A DNA stretch of 64,000 nucleotides, taken from positions 1,302,001-1,366,000 of the forward strand of contig CAVXUW010000004.1 in assembly GCA_963765105.1 (NCBI GenBank), read 5' to 3'. Positions 50,496 to 59,299 of this stretch are shown here, in pieces (positions within the stretch are counted from its first letter, which is position 1; every line of letters starts with the position of its first letter). The notes beneath the pieces were generated by a model. The model was not told the DNA's origin. It ran no database searches and saw only the letters and a program-made list of their open reading frames with translations. The translations under genes were made by a program, and so were the position numbers. Origin of the DNA: CALMEC01 sp963765105. GTDB lineage: Bacteria; Actinomycetota; Thermoleophilia; Miltoncostaeales; Miltoncostaeaceae.

Positions 50496-50632
50496 ACCAG
50501 ACGAGATGCTAGCCCATGCCGTGTGGGTTGGACCCGACCCGGTTCCGGTATGTGAGACCCCGCCGAGCTGGCACGGCAGCGACCTCTTGCTAGTGTCGCC
50601 AACTGCTGTGTGAGCAACGAACAGGGGAAAGA

Positions 50633-52108
50633 GTGCGTCAACGAACGCGTCGCGTCGCTATCGGGTTGGGCCTTCTTGCGTTGGCCGCAGGTCCGCAGAT
50701 CGCATCGGCCGGTGTCGCCGGGTTGCAGGACGACCGGTTGTCGAGTGTCCCGGAGGACAAAATCCAGGAACGTCTCAGTCTGCTCGAAGGCACGGGAGCA
50801 CGTGTCACGCGACTCGACGTGCTGTGGTCGGACATCGCTCCGACCAAGCCCGCGAACGACGCCGACCCGTTCGACCCGGCCTACAAGTTCTCTCGGCTCG
50901 ATCAGACGCTGGCGGGCTTGGCATCACGAAACATCGTTCCGATTCTGGCGATCTACTCTGCGCCATCGTGGGCCACAGGCGGTAAGGGCGCCCTGTCCGA
51001 TCGCACCTACAACGCCAACACCCCCGACCCCGCCGCCTACGGGCGTTTCGTCGGCACGGTCCTCCGTCGCTACAACGGGTTTGTCAACCCGTCGTATGCG
51101 GCACAACCGCGGGCCCGTCACGTGGAGGTGTGGAACGAACCGAACCTGTCGCGCTACTACGTGCCCCAGTTCGACAAGAAGGGCCGGAGCGTGGCTCCCC
51201 GCAACTACATGCGCCTGGTGAAAGCCGCGTATACCAACGCGAAAGCCGCTAACCCGCGCTCGGTCGTTATCGCCGGCGTCGTGGGGCCGAAGAGCTCCAC
51301 GAAGCGCAAGGTGGCGCTGGTCGATCAGGGCCACGGCGCCCTCGACTGGATTCGCGCGATGGTCAAGCTCAAGGGCCAGGCCAAGTACGACGCGTTTTCG
51401 CAGCACATCTACCCGGCCCAACCGCCGAAGAACAAGCGGGTGGTGTTCCCGAACTGGGCCAGCCTGCCGCTCATCATCAAAGAGGTCGACAAGATCCGCC
51501 CCGGTATGCGCGTGTACATCACCGAAGCCGGTTACACCACCAAGCGCACACCCATTCGCACCTCGAGCGTGACCGAGGGGCAGCAAGCCACGTACCTGCG
51601 CCACATCATGAACCTGCCCGTTGTGCGCTCAAAGCGGGTGCCCGTCGTCATCTGGTTCAACATGCAGGACAACCCGCTGTGGCCCGCCGGTCTCTACCGT
51701 GAGGACCTGTCGACCAAACCGAGCTGGGCCGTGTTCAAGGGCCTCGCCGGCCGCGACGCGCTTCCGAATCAGCTTCTCCCCGCATCCCCATCTGAGGCCC
51801 TCCGTCATAACGGCGGAGGGCCTCAGGGGTTCCAGGACGGGAAACGAGTGCCTCGTCTGGCGCGATTTGCATGGCCCCCAAAGGGAGATCGCATAACGAG
51901 ATGGTGGATCAGGCAGTCAACTGGGGAGATACGAACCCGACGATGTCGTCTACGACCGGCCCGATCGGGAGCTGACTCGCCAAGAGGCTCGACGAGGCTG
52001 TTGTGTCGCTCGACATCGACGGCGGCATTCGACGGGACTCCCCCGCAGCAGACGGGGAGTCTTGGGGAGAAGATCCGGATGAGATCGAGGATGAGGCTTT
52101 GGACCTGA
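50633..52108 (+). CDS. Secreted glycoside hydrolase (clan GH-A-like) with read-through tail
   Basis: 491 residues from GTG 50633. There is a signal peptide (RVAIGLGLLALAAGPQIASA), then a TIM-barrel glycosidase: TRLDVLWSDIAP, ILAIYSAPSWATGG, the acid/base Glu in HVEVWNEPNLSRYY, DAFSQHIYP, and a candidate nucleophile Glu in VYITEAGYTT, closing with PVVIWFNMQDN and KPSWAVFKGLAG. This resembles GH39/GH5-type enzymes; substrate unknown. The last ~110 residues (from about nt 51770) have no family character, run through a perfect inverted repeat and become Arg-rich, so the natural end is probably near 51795 and the tail is read-through or a frameshift product. Confidence 0.75.
   Translation: MRQRTRRVAIGLGLLALAAGPQIASAGVAGLQDDRLSSVPEDKIQERLSLLEGTGARVTRLDVLWSDIAPTKPANDADPFDPAYKFSRLDQTLAGLASRNIVPILAIYSAPSWATGGKGALSDRTYNANTPDPAAYGRFVGTVLRRYNGFVNPSYAAQPRARHVEVWNEPNLSRYYVPQFDKKGRSVAPRNYMRLVKAAYTNAKAANPRSVVIAGVVGPKSSTKRKVALVDQGHGALDWIRAMVKLKGQAKYDAFSQHIYPAQPPKNKRVVFPNWASLPLIIKEVDKIRPGMRVYITEAGYTTKRTPIRTSSVTEGQQATYLRHIMNLPVVRSKRVPVVIWFNMQDNPLWPAGLYREDLSTKPSWAVFKGLAGRDALPNQLLPASPSEALRHNGGGPQGFQDGKRVPRLARFAWPPKGDRITRWWIRQSTGEIRTRRCRLRPARSGADSPRGSTRLLCRSTSTAAFDGTPPQQTGSLGEKIRMRSRMRLWT
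51793..51825 (+). terminator. Strong hairpin at the natural end of the glycoside hydrolase gene
   Basis: TGAGGCCCTCCG pairs perfectly with CGGAGGGCCTCA (12 bp, 9-nt loop). No good T-run follows. A TGA in another frame falls on its first bases (51793-51795), which suggests the gene originally ended here. Confidence 0.65.
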
Positions 52109-52650
52109 TCGCATCAGGTGACTACGCCTCGGCCGAGTCCCTACTGCGCAGGTCAATGGAACAAGGCGTAGAGGGCCTCGAAGTCATCATGGGCAATGTG
52201 TTGTCCGATGGCCCGCAACGAGGAAGCTGAGGCAAGGTACCGGCGCGCAATTGCCGCGGGAGACCGCAACGGCCATTTAAACCTAGCTGTGCTCTGGCCG
52301 AGATGGGAAGACTCGCCGAAGCCGAATCTGGTTATCAGACAGCCATCGCGCTGAACGATGCTACTGCGAAGCGGGCATTTCGAGCAGTCTGACAAACCAA
52401 GACCGCACCGAGGAGGCGGTCGCAGTGCTCCGTGAGGCCCTGAACGACGGAGACCAGTTTGCTCTGGTTAACCTAAGGGAACGCGTTGAGTGACCGCGGT
52501 GAGTTCGACAAGGCGGAGACTGCCTTTAGAAAGGCAGTCGAACAGAACGTTTCGTATGCGCGCAGCGCCATGGCGTACAGTGGGAGCGGAGAGGTTTTGA
52601 CGAGGCAGCCGAAGCCGAGTATCGACTGGCAGCGCCTGAGAGCGGCACGT
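52003..52650 (+). pseudogene. TPR-repeat protein gene, multiply frameshifted
   Basis: Consecutive pieces of one tetratricopeptide protein lie in changing frames: DLIASGDYASAESLLRRSME (52003-52205), NEEAEARYRRAIAAGDRNGH (~52207-52300), LAEMGRLAEAESGYQTAIAL (~52300-52390), DRTEEAVAVLREALNDGDQF (~52380-52475), GNALSDRGEFDKAETAFRKA (~52475-52590), and GFDEAAEAEYRLAAPESGT ending at TGA (~52593-52650). The periodic A-E-A-x-x-x-Y/R-R-x-A-I pattern continues across each break, so at least five indels have hit the gene. Base composition is less GC-rich than in neighbouring genes. Original function unknown. Confidence 0.75.
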
Positions 52651-52671
52651 GACCGTAGGCGTCAAACGCAA

Positions 52672-52825
52672 GCGAGGCGGGAGGGACGGGCTGGTCGGGA
52701 TGGTCCCGCACGAACTGGCGGTTGGCGTGCCGGTTACGCCACAGGAAGACCGGTAGCCGGCCGGCCTCTGCCAGGCGCAGTAGCCCGAGGGCACGTATCA
52801 ACGCAACGACTCGGGATCTGTTCAT
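52672..52825 (-). pseudogene. N-terminal remnant of a class I SAM-dependent methyltransferase-like gene
   Basis: Minus-strand codons from ATG 52825 read MNRSRVVALIRALGLLRLAE, then a segment with RNRHANRQFVRDHPDQPVPP and LAFDAYGHV, the opening typical of a group of SAM-dependent methyltransferases (…PP..LAYDAY.H). The expected SAM-binding loop never appears: after FDAYGHV the frame enters the end of the TPR pseudogene. Only about 50 codons of the family survive, so this is a truncated remnant. Confidence 0.5.
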
Positions 52826-52964
52826 CGGGTCCCGGCGTGTCGCGGCGTCGCCTGTGCGGTCGAATTCTTCACGAGGCAAGACGAGTTCGTCGCGTGTGTT
52901 GTTCGCGCACCGGAGTTGCGCGACGAGCCTCTCACGGGCATTTGACCCATTTCGGAAATGGTCG

Positions 52965-52993
52965 TTGCCAAAATTACCGGTGGTCTCTATCAT
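52965..52993 (+). promoter_or_regulatory. Sigma-70-type promoter of the iron ABC transporter operon
   Basis: TTGCCA (52965-52970), 17-nt spacer, TATCAT (52988-52993). The start site would be near 53000, 30 bp before the ATG. GGTGGTCTC inside the spacer has a broken inverted match (GAGACC...ACCACC) at 53013-53026, so an operator may overlap the promoter and leader. Confidence 0.6.
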
Positions 52994-53028
52994 CGCCATG
53001 CGACTTGTTAGGGAGACCGAACCACCGC

Positions 53029-54072
53029 ATGCCACATCCCACCGAAAACGCCATCCACATTTGCGCCGTCGGTAAGCGCTACGACGGCACCGTCGCGGTT
53101 GACGGTGTGGATCTCGAGGTACGTCGCGGCGAGATCATCGCGCTGCTGGGGCCGTCGGGTTGTGGCAAGACGACCCTGCTCCGTTTGGTCGCCGGTTTCG
53201 AGCAACCCGACGCCGGCACCATTCGCCTCGGTGAGGCGATCGTGGCGGGGGACGACACCTGGGTACCGCCGGAGCGTCGTCATGTGGGAATGGTGTTCCA
53301 AGACCACGCGCTCTTCCCGCATCTGGATGTGGGGGAGAACGTCGGGTTCGGTGTGGCCAAGGCCAACCGGACCGAGCGGGTCGCCGAGGTGCTTGCGCTG
53401 GTGGGTCTGTCGGGGCTCGAACGGCGGATGCCGTCGGAGCTCTCCGGTGGGCAGCAGCAGCGGGTGGCGTTGGCCCGGGCGTTGGCGCCCGAGCCGGACG
53501 TGATCCTGCTCGACGAGCCGTGGTCGAGCATCGATGCCCTGCTGCGCGAGTCGGTGCGTGATGAGATCGTCAGCATTCTGCGGGCGAGTGGCGCCACCGC
53601 GGTTCTGGTCACTCATGACCGGGAGGAAGCGTTCTCTCTTTCCGATCGCGTCGCGCTGATGAGTGCGGGCAAGATCGTTCAGGTCGCCCCGCCGGAGGAG
53701 ATGTATGCGGCCCCGGCCGACCGCTGGGTGGCGCAGTTCATCGGCCCCGGAAACTTCCTGCCTGGTGTGATCGACGGCACGTCCGTCGGCACTGCGGTCG
53801 GGGACTTTCCGATCACCGGGGTCGAACGGCATGGATGCCCCGTCGAGGCGCTCATCCGCCCCGAAATGTTGGAGCTTCGTCCCGCTGAGGATGGCTCCGC
53901 CGAGGTCGTCGGCCGGGAATTCCGTGGCCACGACGTGTTCTACCGGGTGCGGCTCGCCGACGGCACCGTCGTTTGCGCGCAACGCCCGTCCACCGAGAAG
54001 GTTCAGATCGGGGCCCGGGTGGCCGTGCAGCCACACCGAACCCCGATTCCGGTCTTCACCCGCACGCACTGA
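53029..54072 (+). CDS. Ferric iron ABC transporter ATP-binding protein (FbpC-like)
   Basis: 347 residues. Walker A GPSGCGKTT (~41-49), Q-loop VFQDHALFPHL, signature LSGGQQQR (~137-144), Walker B VILLDEPW (~157-164), H-loop VLVTHD. A C-terminal TOBE-like domain (residues ~235-347: FIGPGNFLPGV, VEALIRPEMLELRP) identifies the CUT1/FbpC type of importer ATPase. It energises uptake with the downstream substrate-binding and permease genes. The D-loop reads SSID rather than the common SNLD. First gene of the operon, directly behind a good promoter. Confidence 0.9.
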   Translation: MPHPTENAIHICAVGKRYDGTVAVDGVDLEVRRGEIIALLGPSGCGKTTLLRLVAGFEQPDAGTIRLGEAIVAGDDTWVPPERRHVGMVFQDHALFPHLDVGENVGFGVAKANRTERVAEVLALVGLSGLERRMPSELSGGQQQRVALARALAPEPDVILLDEPWSSIDALLRESVRDEIVSILRASGATAVLVTHDREEAFSLSDRVALMSAGKIVQVAPPEEMYAAPADRWVAQFIGPGNFLPGVIDGTSVGTAVGDFPITGVERHGCPVEALIRPEMLELRPAEDGSAEVVGREFRGHDVFYRVRLADGTVVCAQRPSTEKVQIGARVAVQPHRTPIPVFTRTH

Positions 54073-54129
54073 GGTCGTCTGGCAACGCGCAGCGCCGCGG
54101 GCAATCCGAAATAGAAGGATACCCACCCA

Positions 54130-55158
54130 ATGACATTCCGTCGATTCATGACGCACGCCCTGGCACTGACGGCCATCTTCGCCGTCGGCTGTGGGGGAGA
54201 GAGTGACAAATCCGGTCCAGCATCGGGGCAGACGCTCACGATCTACTCCGGGCGTGAGGAAGAGATCGTCGCCCCGCTCTTCGTGAAGTTCACCGAGAAG
54301 ACGGGCATCAAAGTAGACGTTCGCTACGGCGGCAGCAGCGAGCTGGCCGCTCAGATCGCCGACGAGGGCGACAACTCACCCGCCGATGTGTTCTTCTCAC
54401 AAGATGCCGGTGCGCTGGGATCAGCCGCGGCCCAGCTCTCTCCGCTGCCGCAAACGGCGCTCGATCGTGTGGCACCGCAGTTTCGCGACGGCGGGGGCAC
54501 GTGGGTGGGCACCTCCGGTCGTGTGCGTGTTGTGGCCTACAACACCGCAAAGCTGAAAGAGGGCGACCTCCCCGACACCATCGCCGGGTACACCGACCCG
54601 ACGTTCAAAGGCCGAGTCGGCATCGCTCCGGGCAACGCGTCGTTCCAGGCGTTCGTGAGCGCCATGCGGGTGAAGATCGGCGACGACAAGACGAAGGCCT
54701 TCCTTACCGCTCTCAAGAACAACGGCGCGAAGACCTATGAGAAGAACAGCGCGATCATGGACGCCATCGTCGCCGGCGAGATCGACCTGGGATTCGTGAA
54801 CCACTACTACCTGGCCCTGGTCAAAGCTGAACAGCCCGATGCTCCCGTGGCGAACAAGTTCCTCGCGAAGGGCGACCCGGGCGCGTTCCTCAACGTTGCC
54901 GGTGTGGGTGTCCTCGGGACAAGTGACAAGAAGGATGCTGCGAACCAGTTCGTGGAGTACCTCCTCAGCGACGAGGGCCAAGCCTTCTACGCCAAGGAAG
55001 CGTCGGAAAACGAGTACCCGTTGATCGCCGGCCAGGCGCCCGCGGAAGGCCTCCCGCCGCTCAGTGAGCTGCAGGTCGAGGCCGCGTCGCTTTCTGCCGT
55101 CTCGAAGGAGGCCGCCGCGACCCTCGCGCTCCTGGATGAGGTGGGTCTTACCTCCTGA
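54130..55158 (+). CDS. Ferric iron ABC transporter substrate-binding lipoprotein (FbpA-like)
   Basis: 342 residues. Lipoprotein signal with lipobox FAVGC (Cys21). The type 2 periplasmic-binding fold shows LTIYSGREEEIVAPLFVKFTE, VRYGGSSELAAQI, ADVFFSQDAGALG, and FKGRVGIAPGN. The adjacent tyrosines in GFVNHYYLAL (near residues 225-227) are the iron-coordinating Tyr pair of FbpA/FutA proteins, and YNTAKLK also fits. It captures Fe(III) outside the membrane for the FbpB permease. It overlaps the permease start by about 23 bp. Confidence 0.92.
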   Translation: MTFRRFMTHALALTAIFAVGCGGESDKSGPASGQTLTIYSGREEEIVAPLFVKFTEKTGIKVDVRYGGSSELAAQIADEGDNSPADVFFSQDAGALGSAAAQLSPLPQTALDRVAPQFRDGGGTWVGTSGRVRVVAYNTAKLKEGDLPDTIAGYTDPTFKGRVGIAPGNASFQAFVSAMRVKIGDDKTKAFLTALKNNGAKTYEKNSAIMDAIVAGEIDLGFVNHYYLALVKAEQPDAPVANKFLAKGDPGAFLNVAGVGVLGTSDKKDAANQFVEYLLSDEGQAFYAKEASENEYPLIAGQAPAEGLPPLSELQVEAASLSAVSKEAAATLALLDEVGLTS

Positions 55159-56776
55159 CGTCACGGCCACGGGGGGTGCGCGGCACCGCGGTGCCGGGCG
55201 TCCCCCGGTGCCGCTGGTCATTGCTGCCATCGCGGCTGTGGTCGTCTTGGCGATCCCGCCGGTGTACCTGCTCATCCGGGCGGGTTTTGGTGATGCGTGG
55301 GCCATTCTGGGGCGTGGCGCAACGTGGGAAACCTTTGGACGTACGCTGCTTCTGGCGGCAACGGTTGCGCTGGGCTCGGTCGTGGTTGGCGCAACGATGG
55401 CGTGGCTGGTGGTGCGCACCAACCTTCCGGGCCGAACGCTGTGGGGCGTCCTCAGCATCGCTCCCCTGGCGATGCCCAGCTTCGTCGCCGCCCTTGCCCT
55501 GTCGGGAGCCACCGGCGACAACGGTTTGGTGTCGCGCCTCCTGTCGCCGCTGGGCATCGGCCCCATTCCGCGCATCAGCGGTCTTGCCGGCGCAACTCTC
55601 GCGCTTGTCATGGCGACGTTTCCGTACGTGTATCTGCTCACGGTGGCGGCGTTGCGGAGCGCCGATCCGTCGCTCGACGAAGCGGCACGCGGCTTGGGGC
55701 GGGGGAGTGTCGGCGCGTTTGTCGCCGGCACGCTGCCGCAGTTGCGGCGGGCGTTGGTGGGTGGGGCGCTTCTGGCCGGGTTGTATTCGATCTCCGACTA
55801 CGGCGCGGTGTCGCTCATGCGTTACGACACGATCACCCGATCGATCTTCACCCGCTACGAATCCGGGTTCGATCGCCAACCCGCGGCGGTTCTTGGCCTC
55901 GTGCTCATCGCCCTCACCGCGGTCTTTCTCCTGCTCGAGATTCGTGGGCGTGGACGTGGCGGACCACGCCTCGGGCCTGGGGCGGTCCGCACGTCGCGAA
56001 CCGTCGCCCTCGGTCGCTGGCGCGTTCCCGCGCTGGCCTTCGCCGGCCTCGTGGGGTCGGCGTTCGTCGTTGCCCCGGTCGCCGTGATGGTTTACTGGCT
56101 CGGTCGCGCGATCGATAACGGTACGGTCGGCGACATCCCGGTACAGGCGGTGGTTACGTCGCTGCTTCTCGCCACGGCCGCCGCGGCGGTGACAACCGTG
56201 GCGGCGTTGCCGGTGGCCCTTCTCGCGCGTCGTTACCCGCGCACCTGGACCCGTTCGGTCGAGCGCTCCGGCTATGGGGCAAACGCGCTTCCCGGAGTGG
56301 TGGTAGGCCTGGCGTTCGTCTTCCTTGCCGCGCGGTACCTCCCTTTCGTCTACCAAACGTTTCCCCTGTTGATCGTGGCCTACCTCGTGCGGTTCTTCGC
56401 CCAAGCGCTGTCGGGTGTCGACACTGCCCTCGCTGCGGTCAACCCCCGGGCCGAGGAGGCCGCACGCAGCCTGGGCCGCACCCCATTGCAGGTTGTGCGC
56501 GAGGTCACCGTGCCGGTGATGCGCCCCGGGGTGATCGCGGGTGCCACCCTCGTGTTTCTCTCCGTCATCAAGGAGCTGCCGGCCACGAAGTTGCTCCTGC
56601 CCACCGGTTCACGGACACTGGCGACGGAGGTCTGGCGTAAAACGCAGGTGGGTCAGTACGGCGCGGCAGCCGTTCCCGCGCTGCTCCTGCTGGCCGTTTC
56701 GATCCCGCTCATCGTCGTCGCCGTGCGCGAACACGCCGCCGAGCGCGGTGAGGCACTGCCAGCGGCTGGTACCTGA
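55136..56776 (+). CDS. Ferric iron ABC transporter permease (FbpB-like)
   Basis: 546 residues from ATG 55136 (GTG 55208 is an alternative). Two fused MetI-like permease halves with about 12 transmembrane helices; the two EAA loops are recognisable as DEAARGLGRGSVGAFVAG and EEAARSLGRTPLQVVREV, each in contact with the ATPase. Helices such as FGRTLLLAATVALGSVVVGATMAWL and PGVVVGLAFVFLAARYL frame them. It forms the channel of the Fe(III) importer. The downstream DtxR-family gene follows within about 30 bp on the same strand. Confidence 0.92.
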   Translation: MRWVLPPDVTATGGARHRGAGRPPVPLVIAAIAAVVVLAIPPVYLLIRAGFGDAWAILGRGATWETFGRTLLLAATVALGSVVVGATMAWLVVRTNLPGRTLWGVLSIAPLAMPSFVAALALSGATGDNGLVSRLLSPLGIGPIPRISGLAGATLALVMATFPYVYLLTVAALRSADPSLDEAARGLGRGSVGAFVAGTLPQLRRALVGGALLAGLYSISDYGAVSLMRYDTITRSIFTRYESGFDRQPAAVLGLVLIALTAVFLLLEIRGRGRGGPRLGPGAVRTSRTVALGRWRVPALAFAGLVGSAFVVAPVAVMVYWLGRAIDNGTVGDIPVQAVVTSLLLATAAAAVTTVAALPVALLARRYPRTWTRSVERSGYGANALPGVVVGLAFVFLAARYLPFVYQTFPLLIVAYLVRFFAQALSGVDTALAAVNPRAEEAARSLGRTPLQVVREVTVPVMRPGVIAGATLVFLSVIKELPATKLLLPTGSRTLATEVWRKTQVGQYGAAAVPALLLLAVSIPLIVVAVREHAAERGEALPAAGT

Positions 56777-56808
56777 GTGGATAACCCACGAGCGTGTATC
56801 GTCGACGC

Positions 56809-57498
56809 ATGAGCGTTCACGGACATTCGGTCGACGAGTACCTCGAAACGATCTATTTCCTGACGTTTCCGATTGGGGAGTATGGGCCGGTTGGTGGTGA
56901 TGCCCACGTGCTGTCGGCTCGGGTGGCGCAGATGTTGTCGGTGTCGCGCCCCACCGTGAGCGAGATGATGAAGCGCCTCGAGAACGAGGGTCTCATCGAC
57001 CGCGACGAGAAGCAACGGGCAATCCTCACGGAGCACGGCATGGAGGTGGCGGTGCGCGTGGTGCGCAAGCACCGCATCGTCGAGTGTTTCCTCACCCAAT
57101 TCCTCGGATACACCGCCGCAGAGGCGCATGAGCAGGCCGATTCCCTCGGCGCGACGTTTACCGACGAAATGACCGACCGCATCGCCGAGCGGCTCAACCA
57201 CCCCGAACGCTGCCCGCACGGGTGGCCCATCGATACCGAAGCCGAGCGCCAAGAGAACCTTCACCTGCGTCCCCTCGCGGACATCGAGCCCGGTTCACGC
57301 GTACGCATCGTTCGCTTGGCCGAGCACGACGGGGACCTGCTCAACTGGTTCTACGACCAGGGACTCGCCCCCGGCGCGGAGATCGACGTGATCGACCGCA
57401 CCGACGCGGGTGAGCTGCGTGTGCGCCTGGGCGAGGACGACCGCCTGGCCGGCGAGGACGCCGCCGCCGGATTGTTCGTACTGCCCGCCGCTGCCTGA
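56809..57498 (+). CDS. DtxR/MntR-family metalloregulator with degenerate primary site
   Basis: 229 residues from ATG 56809 (GTG 56794 possible). A winged helix (LSARVAQMLSVSRPTVSEMMKRLENEGLI) is followed by the dimerisation domain RKHRIVECFLTQFLGY and a C-terminal FeoA/SH3-like domain (DIEPGSRVRIVRLAEHD...GLAPGAEIDVI). His and Glu of KHRIVE (ancillary site) are kept, but where DtxR/IdeR has ACRWEH (Cys102, Glu105, His106) this protein reads ADSLGA, and the Met10 position is Glu. Metal sensing must therefore use other ligands or be lost. It sits just after the iron importer genes and is the obvious candidate regulator. Confidence 0.85.
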   Translation: MSVHGHSVDEYLETIYFLTFPIGEYGPVGGDAHVLSARVAQMLSVSRPTVSEMMKRLENEGLIDRDEKQRAILTEHGMEVAVRVVRKHRIVECFLTQFLGYTAAEAHEQADSLGATFTDEMTDRIAERLNHPERCPHGWPIDTEAERQENLHLRPLADIEPGSRVRIVRLAEHDGDLLNWFYDQGLAPGAEIDVIDRTDAGELRVRLGEDDRLAGEDAAAGLFVLPAAA

Positions 57499-57572
57499 CA
57501 CGAATGCGGTCTGCCCGGAGATAGGAGGCCCGCCGGGGGGAACCGCGGGACGGGCGGCGGTGTAGAGAAGTC

Positions 57573-58106
57573 ATGGTCAGACAACGTGTGATGTTCGCGG
57601 GGACGCTCTTCGCGGCGACCGGCGTGCTCGCCGGAAACGGGATCGCGGCATCGGCCGAGCCCCCCGGGGAGCCGCGGTGCACGAATGTGAGATCCCGCCC
57701 GATTCCCGCTGGCCGGCCGGGACGCTCCCACTGGGTCGTCGGTCGGGAGCCAATTCTTCTGGGTGGCTTTCGGCCCCGATCGGCAACTCCGGCGAGCCTC
57801 GTGCAAGACACCGACCGGACGATGATCGCCTCGCAGTTCTATTTCGTTGTTCGGGATCCTGTCCCGAATGTCATCACACTCACGGGGTGGCGGTTTCGCG
57901 ACCGCACGACCCGGCTTTTGTTGGGCGGTGTCGACACCGGCCCGACGGGTACGACACTCATCCTCCGACGCGGTCACTCCCTGGCCGCCAGCTTGCGCGC
58001 TCCAACCCCCGGCTGCTACGTAGTTCACGCCCGATGGCGGGGTGGGCAGATGCGCGTCCGGATCGACCTACGTCGGGAGGTGGTCCTCATTCCACCGCCC
58101 CCGTAG
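57573..58106 (+). CDS. Secreted protein of unknown function
   Basis: 177 residues from ATG 57573, preceded by AGAGAAG. An export signal is evident (MFAGTLFAATGVLAGNGIAASA). The mature part is about 150 residues, Arg/Pro-rich with beta-strand-like segments (SQFYFVVRDPVPNVITLTGW, TRLLLGGVDTGPTGTTLIL, CYVVHARWRGGQMRVRIDL) and one pair of cysteines. No family recognised. It precedes accD by about 170 bp on the same strand but seems unrelated. Confidence 0.5.
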   Translation: MVRQRVMFAGTLFAATGVLAGNGIAASAEPPGEPRCTNVRSRPIPAGRPGRSHWVVGREPILLGGFRPRSATPASLVQDTDRTMIASQFYFVVRDPVPNVITLTGWRFRDRTTRLLLGGVDTGPTGTTLILRRGHSLAASLRAPTPGCYVVHARWRGGQMRVRIDLRREVVLIPPPP

Positions 58107-58273
58107 TGCGACGCTGGAGTGTCACCGACGTTGTCCGGTGGAGATCGGGACCCCTGGCGTGGACAGGTGGCTACGCAAATTGGTACCTCAACACTGCCAC
58201 CCGCAACGCGTCAGCGGCGGGTTCCAACGGAACGCACCCGCCGTCCTCCACCGCAGGTGCCATAATCGGCGGC

Positions 58274-59299
58274 GTGGCGAGTAAACACATCCAGGTCACG
58301 GTCGACAAGTTCAAGCGCATCGCCCACATTCCGGACAAGCCCCGGAAGCCGGCCGATGACGCCACCTGCCCGAAGTGCGAGTCGCATTTCCGTGCCGAGG
58401 AGATGACGCGTAACGCACATGTGTGCACCACGTGCGGCCATCACTTTGCGATCACCGCCCGCGGGCGGCTCGATCACCTCGCCGGGGACGGCGAGTGGAA
58501 AGAACTCTGGACGGAGCTTCGCGCCAGCGACCCACTGCAGTTCATCGACCTTGAGCCCTACCCGCAGCGTGTCAAGAAGGCCGAGGCCAAAACCGACCTC
58601 GGCGAGGCCATTGTTGTCGCCGAGCTCGAGATTCAGGGCCAGGCCTGTGTGGCCGCCATCATGGACTTCGCGTTCATGGGGGGCAGCATGGGCAGCGTCG
58701 TCGGCGAGAAGATCGCGCGCGCCTGTGAACGCGCCATCGAGTTGGGGGTGCCTCTGGTAACCGTCGCCTCGTCGGGTGGTGCCCGCATGCAGGAAGGTGT
58801 CCTTGCGCTTATGCAGATGGCCAAGACCGTGGTGGCCTTCGAGGCGCTAAACGACGCGCGTCTTCCCGCCATCGTCATCCTCGCTCACCCCACCACGGGG
58901 GGCGTGTGGGCCTCGTACGCGGCGCTGGGTGACATTACGTACGCCGAACCCGGTGCCCTCATCGCGTTCTCCGGCCCCCGGGTTATTGAGCAGACCACGC
59001 GAGAGAAGCTGCCGCCCGACTTCGGCTTGGCCGAGAGCCAGCTGCACAACGGGCAAATCGACGCGGTGGTCGACCGGCGTGAGCTGCCTGAGCGTCTCGC
59101 GACGGTGATGCGCATCATGCACCGACCCAACCTCGCCGCCTCGGCACCGTTTGGCGCCCAATTTGCCCAGGCCAGCGGCGAGGCCATGGGCCGAGTGGCC
59201 GACGGCATCGTCGAGACCATTACGCAGACGTTGCCGAGGCTGCCTCGGAAGATTGCCGATCGCATCACCCGCGACGTGCGGGGCGGTGGTGACCGATGA
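58274..59299 (+). CDS. accD: Acetyl-CoA carboxylase carboxyltransferase beta subunit
   Basis: 341 residues from GTG 58274; CATAAT at 58261-58266 would be a -10 for a leaderless message. The N-terminal zinc ribbon has CPKCESHF and VCTTCGHHF. The crotonase-type core shows GEAIVVAELEIQGQACVAAIMDFAFMGGSMG, SSGGARMQEGVLALMQMAKT, HPTTGGVWASYA and PGALIAFSGPRVIEQT. With AccA it carboxylates acetyl-CoA to malonyl-CoA, feeding the fab genes 8 kb away. Separate bacterial-type AccD/AccA are less common in actinobacteria than fused AccD-type subunits. Confidence 0.94.
   Translation: MASKHIQVTVDKFKRIAHIPDKPRKPADDATCPKCESHFRAEEMTRNAHVCTTCGHHFAITARGRLDHLAGDGEWKELWTELRASDPLQFIDLEPYPQRVKKAEAKTDLGEAIVVAELEIQGQACVAAIMDFAFMGGSMGSVVGEKIARACERAIELGVPLVTVASSGGARMQEGVLALMQMAKTVVAFEALNDARLPAIVILAHPTTGGVWASYAALGDITYAEPGALIAFSGPRVIEQTTREKLPPDFGLAESQLHNGQIDAVVDRRELPERLATVMRIMHRPNLAASAPFGAQFAQASGEAMGRVADGIVETITQTLPRLPRKIADRITRDVRGGGDR

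Noticed and set aside
51840..53028. Insertion sequence or integrated element
   Set aside because: The composition shift and broken genes suggested one, but no transposase, terminal inverted repeats or target duplication were seen.
57677..58273. Possible 199-residue N-terminal extension of AccD
   Set aside because: It overlaps the secreted-protein gene, and AccD homology begins just before the zinc ribbon at the GTG used here.
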